64,000 bases of DNA from JAWKOK01 sp963765875. GTDB lineage: Bacteria > Chloroflexota > Anaerolineae > Caldilineales > Caldilineaceae. The stretch covers positions 124,001 to 188,000 of the forward strand of contig CAVXYK010000018.1 in the NCBI GenBank assembly GCA_963765875.1, in the 5' to 3' direction. A program made the position numbers and the translations under genes. A model generated the notes under the pieces. That model was given only the letters and a program-made list of their open reading frames with translations, was not told the DNA's origin and searched no databases. Positions 57,493 through 64,000 of the stretch are shown here, piece after piece. Every line of letters starts with the position of its first letter. The first letter of the stretch is position 1.

Positions 57493-58113
57493 ATGAGCGA
57501 ATTCATGTCCTACGATCCGTGGCGCGGCGTCAGGACCCGAAACGGCATTGCAGGCGACCTGGTGATCTCGGCCCTCCAGAAATCGATCCGCCGAGGCCTC
57601 ACGGAGGAGGCCGTCGCGGTTGCCTATGAGATGTACATCACCAGCCAACAGTTCGAGGACAAGCTGTGGCGCCGGCTGCAGGCAATCTCGGTGGAAGATG
57701 TCGGTTTCGGCGATCTGAGCGCGCCGGTACTGATCAACGCGCTCAACCAGATGCGCCAGAACTTTCCCTACACCGATGGCGATCGTCCCATCTTCTTCGT
57801 TCACGCCATCCGCTATCTGGCTGCGGCCAAGAAGGATCGGACCAGCGACAACCTGAAGAACATCGTGATCACAGAATTTGAGTATGGCCGGCAACCGGTC
57901 ATCCCTGATTTTGCGCTGGATATGCACACTGAAAAAGGGCGCGAGATGGGGCGGGACTTCAAACACTTCCTGGCCGAGGGCAGCCGGGTGGAGAATGAGT
58001 TAGCGGTGGACGAAAACTACAAGGCCCGCCTGCTTGAGTTGCTCGATCGGATTGAGCAGGAGGAACCCGAAAAGGCAGAAGATGCGTTTGCCTACAATGC
58101 CTGGCAGGCGTAG
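57493..58113 (+). CDS. Stand-alone MgsA/RarA C-terminal domain protein
   Basis: A 206-residue protein that matches only the C-terminal tetramerisation region of the replication-associated ATPase RarA/MgsA. It has GDLVISALQKSIRRGLTEEA, a counterpart of the family's SAFIKSIRGSDPDAA, and LWRRLQAISVEDVGFGDLSA, a counterpart of ARRLxxxASEDVGxADP. There is no AAA+ domain. It may pair with a RarA-like ATPase or act alone at replication forks. GGAAGCAGACAG precedes the start at 57493. A small membrane protein gene follows on the same strand. Confidence 0.8.
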   Translation: MSEFMSYDPWRGVRTRNGIAGDLVISALQKSIRRGLTEEAVAVAYEMYITSQQFEDKLWRRLQAISVEDVGFGDLSAPVLINALNQMRQNFPYTDGDRPIFFVHAIRYLAAAKKDRTSDNLKNIVITEFEYGRQPVIPDFALDMHTEKGREMGRDFKHFLAEGSRVENELAVDENYKARLLELLDRIEQEEPEKAEDAFAYNAWQA

Positions 58114-58175
58114 CAACGTAGGCTCGCCGGGCAAGCAGTCGACAGAACGGATCTGTTGCATCAATAGGTAGACCG

Positions 58176-58592
58176 ATGTCCTATCGAAAAATCGCCTTCA
58201 TCAATGCCATCGTCTTTTTCATCTTCTGGCTGCTCGTTCTGCTGGCTGGAGCCGACAAACCACCGCCACTGGGCTTTGTCTGGCTCGTTCTGGCCGTGGC
58301 CGTCTGTTCTGCCGTGGTCTACTGGCGTGTTCCCACTTACATCGACTGGGCTAGCAAACGTCGTGCCGGTCGCCACTGGCGTGTCCTGCTTGACGGAGCC
58401 GTGGCCGGCTTGCTCATCGCGTTGCCTTTTGCGATCAAGGGCGGCGGCGAACCGACAGTAACCATGCGGCCGCTTGACTACGTCATCTGGTTCGCAGTGC
58501 TGGCAGTGATGGGCATGCTCAATTCGGTGGCGATCTACCTCATCAATGCACTGGTGGCCACCAGGATCGCCTTGTCGGACGCCGAGCAGTAG
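58176..58592 (+). CDS. Small membrane protein of unknown function
   Basis: 138 residues with four predicted membrane helices: IAFINAIVFFIFWLLVLL, FVWLVLAVAVCSAVVYW, LLDGAVAGLLIALPFAI and VIWFAVLAVMGMLNSVAIYL. There is a short positively charged loop (WASKRRAGRHWR). I do not recognise the family. It follows the MgsA-C gene by about 60 bases and could be co-transcribed. Confidence 0.7.
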   Translation: MSYRKIAFINAIVFFIFWLLVLLAGADKPPPLGFVWLVLAVAVCSAVVYWRVPTYIDWASKRRAGRHWRVLLDGAVAGLLIALPFAIKGGGEPTVTMRPLDYVIWFAVLAVMGMLNSVAIYLINALVATRIALSDAEQ

Positions 58593-58693
58593 TTGGGCAT
58601 TTTGGTGGAATGATCCGGAGCACTATGCCTGTCACCAAAGCCATATTCTCTTAGAGACTTCAGTTCAGGGCCTATGCCCACATCGCAACCAGA

Positions 58694-59561
58694 TCAACCC
58701 AGAGGAATTGCCAGCCGGTCGGCTATCGAACGTAGCGCGTCCAACGAACTGCGCATCCCCTCCACACAGTCGATCGCCCGGGCAGTAGTGGGGTTCAAGC
58801 GTTAGCGCCCCGTCGTACCCCTGGCCATGCAATCGCTGCAGCTCCGCTTCGAAGTCGGTCTGGCCCTGGCCGATCAAGGCGGCGACCGAAGACTGAGTCG
58901 ACACGTCGTAGATGCCATCCTTGGCATGCACCAATGCCACACGTTCGAGGAAGGTGTCGACATCCTCTTCCCGGGGTGGCAACCCATGCCGCGTCGAATT
59001 GCCCGGATCCCAGATGAATTTGAGCTCCGATTGCGGAAGGCGACGCGCTGCCTCAGCCAAGATCAGCTGAGGTCCCGATAAAACAGGCGCCCTCGTTTTC
59101 GAGCGCCGGCAATCACGCCGCTGCCGGCCGTCGCTGCCAGCGTAGCCTCCACGGCTTCAGGAAGTACCTGCCAGAATTGCTCTTCATTGGCCGGATCATC
59201 CCAAAACGAGAAGAGTCGCATCACCGGCGCACCCAACGCACGGGCGATCTCAACCCCACGTGGCAACAGATTCAGGTGATCCTGGTAGCTCAGCCGGCGA
59301 GCGCCATGCAAGCGGCCCGGCATCTGCGTCTTCTGTGCCGGGTAGCTGACACTTGAAGAAGGGTGTCGCCAGACCGGATACGCGCATGCCGTACTGTTCG
59401 ATCAATTGGGCCGTGCGCTGAACCTGCTCGTCACTCAGATCCAGGACATTGACGCCGTCGACCAGACGGACCTCTACGTGACGCAGACCCCACTCAGCGC
59501 CCAGCTGTAGCCCGCGCTCAAAGTCGTCGATCATTTCATCGGGCAAATAGGAAAGTTGCAT
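58694..59561 (-). pseudogene. Sugar phosphate isomerase/epimerase-like gene with several frameshifts
   Basis: A TIM-barrel epimerase of about 285 residues. The start MQLSYLPDEMIDDFERGLQL is at 59561. Parts lie in different frames: RRLSYQDHLNLLPRGVEIAR then GAPVMRLFSFWD; ALENEGACFIGTSADL; AEAARRLPQSELKFIWDPGN; HAKDGIYDV; LTLEPHYCPG; RAIDCVEGMRSSLDALRSIA. At least four breaks lie near 59310, 59100, 59060 and 58790. With this many it could be a true pseudogene, although sequence error is equally possible. The order of the parts, and the metal-ligand residues in LEPHYCPG-like segments, match sugar isomerases. Confidence 0.75.
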
Positions 59562-59588
59562 AGGATTCCCCTTCTGTTCTGTTTCCCC

Positions 59589-60353
59589 TCACCAGGCGAT
59601 GTTCGTCCAGCCTTGCTGGCGCTCGTGGCGAAATCGTTGCACCCATTCTTCTGAAACGTCATCGGCCAGTTTTGTGTAGTAGGGCGGCTCAATCGTGATA
59701 TTCTCCGGTGTTGTCACATCCAAGAAGTCGAGAGCCCTACGGATCGTCCCCTCGAAGTCAGCGATGAAGTCTTCGTAGACAATGGTAAGGGGGACAATGT
59801 CGCCCTCGCTGAAGAGTTCCTGAATGGCCGCCTCGCGTAACGTGGCCTCACAAAGCAAGTGATCGATGGCTGCGTAGTTATAGGCGTTGCGCTCGTCCTG
59901 GTCCAGCGTCGGCCCATCGGCTTCACGATGCCATTCCTGCGAGCAAATTGCCTTCCACCATGAAACGGCAAGGCGCACCTTGTTGCGACGCGTCAGGAAG
60001 ATATGCCGACAATTGGGCAACACATTGGACCAAACATCAGACGCGATTGGTCCCACGCCAGAAGCATCGGGCAGCTGCCGGAAGAGGTCGAGCAACTGGG
60101 TGTGATACGGCTCGTATAGTGAGAACTTCAGCCCACAGACGCCGTTGGGTGTCGAAGCAAGCGACCAAAGCTTCTGCCGCAATGCTTCAGGTGTGTCGAC
60201 TCCATGGCGCTCAAGCAGGTCGGGCATATCGGCTGCCAGCAGCCACTCGCCGGGCTTGCCCGCAACGTTGGTTGCCTCCAGCGCTTTGCAAAGCAATGTG
60301 CTTCCCGTGCGCTGGCTGAACCAGATGATGTACGATTTTGATGGACTGTTCAT
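59589..60353 (-). CDS. Stf0-family sulfotransferase
   Basis: A 254-residue sulfotransferase that transfers sulfate from PAPS. The PAPS-binding loop is FSQRTGSTLLCKALEATNVA; the second contact lies in HIFLTRRNKVRLAVSWWKAI, and GKPGEWLLAA is typical of Stf0 (trehalose 2-sulfotransferase). It shares the region with four sulfatases, so both addition and removal of sulfate are encoded here. It starts at 60353. The acceptor is unknown. Confidence 0.92.
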   Translation of the reverse strand: MNSPSKSYIIWFSQRTGSTLLCKALEATNVAGKPGEWLLAADMPDLLERHGVDTPEALRQKLWSLASTPNGVCGLKFSLYEPYHTQLLDLFRQLPDASGVGPIASDVWSNVLPNCRHIFLTRRNKVRLAVSWWKAICSQEWHREADGPTLDQDERNAYNYAAIDHLLCEATLREAAIQELFSEGDIVPLTIVYEDFIADFEGTIRRALDFLDVTTPENITIEPPYYTKLADDVSEEWVQRFRHERQQGWTNIAW

Positions 60354-60739
60354 CAGAGAGAGAACCGAATGTTATGGATGGCTTTGTGAACCTTCAGAGT
60401 GTCGTCCGCACCAATTGTGCCCTATCGTTTTCTTGCAGTGTGATTCTGTGGCGAAAAGGGACTCAGACCTCACGATTTGTCTTCGAACGGCATCGACCCT
60501 CCACCCGCAAGATGCCGTGAAGAATCTCGTGTTTCTTGAAATCGTGAACTACTGCCCTTCAATGAACTCGCATCTCACCGACGCTCCTGCGATCTGTTCA
60601 GGCAAAATCCTGTTGAGATGGAGTTTGGATGGTCTGGGAAAAGCGGTAAAATTACTCCTGTTCGAAACATTCACGAACCATTTCCCGAAAGTTTAGCACG
60701 ATACCACTTTTTGGGCAAGCATTGAGATCGAGGCACAGC
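60354..60739. other. Intergenic region with an open frame of unknown meaning
   Basis: A plus-strand frame ending at 60696 includes SDLTICLRTASTLHPQDAVK and ILLRWSLDGLGKAVKLLLFE, which look protein-like. It has no clear start and runs back into the sulfotransferase gene on the other strand. I cannot name a family. No repeat is seen. Confidence 0.3.
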
Positions 60740-61637
60740 ATGTCAACGCAGTTCAGACCCTATACGAGCGAACCCGGATTCACCGAAGACTTTCATCGAG
60801 TACGCGATTTTCTGGTCCGTATCAACCGCAAGAATCCCATTCTGTATGACTTTGAGTGGGGCCGATGGGAGTGGGCTTTTTCACTGCCTTACCTTGACAC
60901 AGAAAACTTGTCCAGAATCGGCATTTGGGAAAGCGATGGCGAGATCGTTGCCTTGGCTACGTATGAGGAGCGCCCCGGCTCCATCTACTTCTGCATCGAT
61001 CCCGAATTCCATTTTCTGAAGACGGAGATGCTGCTCTATGCCAAGGAGAACCTCAGTTCAGCAGACGGCAAGCTACAAATTCTGATCAACAACGTCGATG
61101 AAGAATTGCAGTTGATTGCCGCCAAGCACGGCTTCGTGGCAACACAGGAACTTGAGGGCAACGCCGTCTATGACATCGATCTGGATACCATCAACTACTC
61201 ACTGCCGGACGGCTATTCCATCATCAGCCTGGCCGAAGATTTCGATCTGGTGAAGTTCGATCGAGTTCTCTGGCGCGGGTTCAACCACGAAGGTGAGCCG
61301 CACGACATGGAAGTCGCGCTGGCGGAACGACGAACGAGCATTTCCGGCCCGCATCTCAACCCGGATCTCTGCATCATCGTTGTCGCGCCCACATGGTGAA
61401 TATGCCTCCTACTGCGGCATGTGGTACGACAGCGAGACCGAGTACGCACTGGTCGAACCGGTGGCGACCGACCCGGATTTTCGCATGCTGGGGCTGGGCA
61501 AGGCTGCGGTGTTGGAAGGGATTCGGCGTTGCGGTCAACTGGGGGCAAAGCAGGCCTATGTCGGTTCATCCCAGCAATTCTACTACCAGATCGGCTTCCG
61601 CCCTGTTCCGACCAGCACCTTTTGGGAGGATCAGTAG
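60740..61637 (+). CDS. GNAT-family acetyltransferase, frameshifted
   Basis: About 298 residues. The N-terminal half (FHRVRDFLVRINRKNPILYD, FEWGRWEWAFSLPYLD) and IGIWESDGEIVALATYEERP form one GNAT-like part. The second (SETEYALVEPVATDPDFRML, GLGKAAVLEGIRRCGQLG) holds the acetyl-CoA loop, and FYYQIGFRPVPTSTFWE ends it. The frame breaks at CCC near 61387-61390; removing one C gives VVAPHGEYASYCGMWYD. It is a double GNAT protein like those that acetylate small molecules. The substrate is unknown. Confidence 0.85.
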
Positions 61638-61898
61638 CTCACGAATTGGGGCTTTGCGAGATCCGAGCAGGCCTTCCAGGCTGAAGGGGACTGGACTTCT
61701 AAAACAAGCCAAATTACGGCAAGGGATGCACTGTCACCCCTTCGGCGGCGTTCAGGGCAGGCCTGAGTGAGTTTGCGAGGACGGATTGATAAACCCGGGT
61801 GACCAGCGAGGGGTCTCTACGTTGCAACAATAGATTCTTCGCTGGTTTGTCAATGTGTTCGTTCTATTGGCGCGAACACGCTCAGAATGACAAATCAC
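61638..61898. other. Intergenic region, nothing firm
   Basis: No gene is seen. ACCAGCGAGGGGTCTCTACG and GCTCAGAATGACAAAT have the look of short dispersed intergenic repeats. Confidence 0.4.
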
Positions 61899-62931
61899 CT
61901 ACTCCCTGGGAACAGTTGTGGAATCCCTCGAAACCAGATGGACCGGCAGCACGACCTTGGCGGAGTGCAGCTTGCGGTTTTCGATGAGATCGAAGAGAAG
62001 TTGCACTGCACGCTGCCCTTCGTCCATCGACGGAATGCGAATGGTTGTAAGCGGTATCGCCTGACGTTGCGCGTCAGGAATATCATCGTAACCGACGATT
62101 GAAATGTCGTCTGGGATGTTGTACCCACTGCTGGGTCAACCACTGCATGGCCCCGATGGCCATCGTATCGCTGAAGGCCACGATCGCGGTCAATTCGGGC
62201 TCATTTTGCATCAACTTCTCGGCAGCGCTAAGTCCGCCGCCCACAGTATAGTCACCCACAGCAATCGGCGTCCGGCTTGCATCCAGCCCAGAATCGGCCA
62301 TGGCCCGCTCGTGCCCCTGCTTGCGCATGGCGGTCGCCGGGTCGGCCTCCGGGCTGCTGATGATGCCGATCTTTCTGTGGCCGAGCGCCAGCAGATGCTG
62401 CGTCTGGGTGAATCCACCGTTTTCATCGTCGCTACGGATTGCCGGAATATCCGGATTCTGACTATACCCAATCACGACAACCGGATAGCCCTTTTCTGCA
62501 AGAAGGGTAGCAGCCTGGCCATGATCGTACATGGACAGGCGGATGATCACGCCGTCTGCCAACTGCCGGCTGAGCAGACGACTCTCGATATGATCCTCGT
62601 TGGTGAATTGGATCGTAGAAAGCAGCAAGCTGTAGTTTCGAATCGCCAACGCATGGTCAAGACCGTGAATGACCCGCAGCAAATGCGGATCGCCTTCATA
62701 CAGTAGATATTCATTGTAGGGCGAGATGGCTACCGCTACAATGTGCGTTTTCGGATTGGCGCGTGAAGTGGCCGCCATGCTGGGGCGATAATTGAGATCG
62801 TCGATCGCCTCCAGCACACGCCGGCGGGTCTCGGCGGCAACGTCCGGTCGGTCATTGATGACACGTGACACCGTCTGATACGAGGTGCCCGCACGCTTCG
62901 CTACATCTTTGATTGTCACGCGCTTGGCCAT
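61899..62931 (-). CDS. LacI-family transcriptional regulator, frameshifted
   Basis: About 344 residues. The N-terminal HTH is VTIKDVAKRAGTSYQTVSRV then INDRPDVAAETRRRVLEAID, with the hinge LNYRPSMAATSRA. The periplasmic-binding-like core follows (HIVAVAISPYNEYLLYEGDP, ADGVIIRLSMYD, GHRKIGIISSPEADP). The frame breaks near 62121-62124; the rest continues as IPDDISIVGYDDIPDAQRQA and ends at 61899. It is divergent from the ABC sugar-binding gene and probably represses it through the palindrome at 63056-63069. The inducer is unknown, perhaps a sugar from the glycan being broken down. Confidence 0.88.
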
Positions 62932-63018
62932 GGCGTACCTAACTATATATTCCTGTTATTCTTCACAGTGTCACATTTTACGTCAAATAAAGTATAGAAA
63001 TCAAGTCAAATTTCCCTA

Positions 63019-63047
63019 TTGACATTCGCCTGTTGTTTGAATATACT
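63019..63047 (+). promoter_or_regulatory. Sigma-70 promoter of the ABC sugar-transport gene
   Basis: TTGACA (63019-63024), a 17-base spacer and TATACT (63042-63047): a near-consensus sigma-70 promoter about 190 bases upstream of the binding-protein gene. Confidence 0.85.
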
Positions 63048-63055
63048 ATAATTAC

Positions 63056-63069
63056 CGTGAATATTCACG
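63056..63069. promoter_or_regulatory. Likely operator for the LacI-family regulator
   Basis: CGTGAATATTCACG is a perfect 14-base palindrome, starting eight bases after the -10 box, so it covers the transcription start. LacI operators are usually palindromes like this, though most have a central CG. Confidence 0.7.
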
Positions 63070-63239
63070 ACATCCTTAATTGGACGTATTCTGCCAACTC
63101 AACGTGTAGAATCACCGTTTTGCACAAGAGTGCAACAACACGAAGCTGATTCAAAGCCCATCTGTGGGATCACCCATGTACGGTTCTACACGGCTTGCTA
63201 AATGCCGTTTTCTTACCTATCCAAACTGGAGGAAGAACA

Positions 63240-64000
63240 ATGCTGAGAAAGAAAAGCTTGACATCGATTGCCTTACTCGTCGCTCTTCTGATGGGATTGG
63301 CCCTGATCTCTGCCTGTGCGGCACCGGCAGGGACAACTGAATCCGCCGAAGAGATCAGTGAGGCGCCGGCGCCAGATAGCGAAGAAGGGGACGGAGAGAC
63401 GACCATCTCCTGGCTGCGATTGGCAGAATGGAGTGCGGCCAGCCCAGCCATCATCGAAGCATTCGAAGAAAGCCACCCTGGCATCAAGGTCGAAGTGGAA
63501 GAGATTCCCTTCAGCGAACTCGTGTCGCAGATCAACCTGCGTATGGGCGCTGACGATACGTCGATCGATGTGCTCTCCGTCGATGTACCGTTGGTCTCTT
63601 CGTACGGCTATCGCGGCTGGCTCCTTCCCTTGAACGATGTGTTCACGGAAGATGAAAAAGCCGACTGGTTACCGGCCGCGCTGGATGCCGGCACCTACCA
63701 AGGCGATCTGCTGGCCGCGCCGGTGAGCACTTCGACCCAGTTGCTCTACTACAACAAGGATGCTTTTGATGCCGCCGGCATCACGCCCCCGGGCCAGGAC
63801 GAGCGCTGGACATGGGAACAGATTGCACGAGGCAGCGCCAGATGTACAGTCAGGTGACGGTGACCAGGTAGATGTTTGGGGATTCCAGTGGGAGCAGACG
63901 ACGGCGCCCTACCAGTTGCTGCCACTCATGGGTTCCCTCGGCGGCGCCTACATCGGCGAAGATGGCCTCTCAGTCGATGGCGTCGTCAATTCAGAGGAGT
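63240..64000 (+). CDS. ABC transporter sugar-binding lipoprotein (partial, frameshifted)
   Basis: A family 1 extracellular solute-binding protein; the right end is cut by the window. The start at 63240 leads to a lipoprotein signal (LLVALLMGLALISAC) with an acidic Ser/Glu/Pro linker. TISWLRLAEWSAASPAIIEA then FEESHPGIKVEVEEIPFSEL are typical, as is LLYYNKDAFDAAGITPPGQD. The frame breaks near 63828, after TWEQIA; the protein continues in another frame as EAAPDVQSGDGDQVDVWGFQ and beyond. It would capture oligosaccharides for import. Its permease genes would follow to the right. Confidence 0.9.

Larger units (their letters stand above)
62932..63239. other. Divergent control region between lacI-type and ABC genes
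   Basis: AT-rich. It carries the rightward promoter and operator listed separately. A leftward promoter for the regulator is likely: on the minus strand TTGACG near 62990 is followed 17 bases later by an AAGAAT-like -10. The remaining leader (63070-63239) holds no hairpin I can support. GGAGGAAGAAC precedes the start at 63240. Confidence 0.6.

Noticed and set aside
27706..63999. A Bacteroidota-type polysaccharide utilisation locus
   Set aside because: No SusC or SusD homologue is present; an ABC binding protein is found instead.

Overview
The window looks like a chromosomal segment of a Chloroflexota bacterium, probably an Anaerolineae/Caldilineae-like lineage. That is inferred from gene content only: a YfhO-type glycosyl-membrane protein next to GT2/GT39 enzymes, DUF2207 and SPFH genes, an LLM flavin enzyme, many sulfatases and enolase-superfamily sugar-acid dehydratases, and large secreted proteins ending in an aromatic-LP-hydrophobic-basic tail. 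There is no rRNA, tRNA, CRISPR array or intact transposase. A striking feature is the number of palindromic intergenic repeats, some of which have landed inside genes.

Layout. 1-2.6 kb: end of an amidohydrolase gene, then a disulfide oxidoreductase (PDO) with its thioredoxin reductase. 2.7-16.4 kb: housekeeping and envelope genes: rhodanese, a HAD-GNAT fusion, a PdtaS/PdtaR (ANTAR) two-component pair, GT2 plus GT39 glycosyltransferases, an E. coli-type glutamate-cysteine ligase, a YfhO-like membrane protein, an AmaP-like protein and ScpB with a hexanucleotide microsatellite. 16.5-21.3 kb: a four-gene membrane operon (DUF2207 protein, winged-helix/zinc-ribbon protein, helical protein, SPFH protein fused to an excisionase-type HTH), closed by a strong terminator. 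21.6-27.6 kb: a giant secreted multidomain protein and a lipoprotein.

27.7-64 kb is an accessory carbohydrate region. It holds enzymes for non-phosphorylative L-fucose and related sugar-acid breakdown (fuconolactonase-like amidohydrolase, L-fuconate dehydratase, SDR, hydroxyacid dehydrogenase, galactonate dehydratase-like enzyme, tartrate dehydrogenase-like enzyme, SMP-30 lactonase), four sulfatases, a GH2 glycosidase, Gfo/Idh/MocA and TIM-barrel epimerase genes, a Stf0 sulfotransferase, and at the right edge a LacI regulator divergent from an ABC sugar-binding protein. Together they suggest capture and breakdown of sulfated, fucose- or galactose-rich glycans without SusC/SusD. A RelE/HigA-type toxin-antitoxin pair, a DUF1858 protein, DinB, GNAT, SnoaL-like and histidine-phosphatase genes, a stand-alone MgsA C-terminal domain and an FG-GAP propeller protein are interspersed.

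Many conserved genes are broken by single-base shifts, and most of those I could place exactly sit in runs of 2-4 identical bases. This looks like sequence error (homopolymer miscalls) more than decay, so broken genes are annotated as one gene with the break position given. One break is different: a gene at 47.3-48.0 kb is split by a 123-bp inverted-repeat element with an 8-9 bp target duplication, and removing 131 bp restores the frame exactly.
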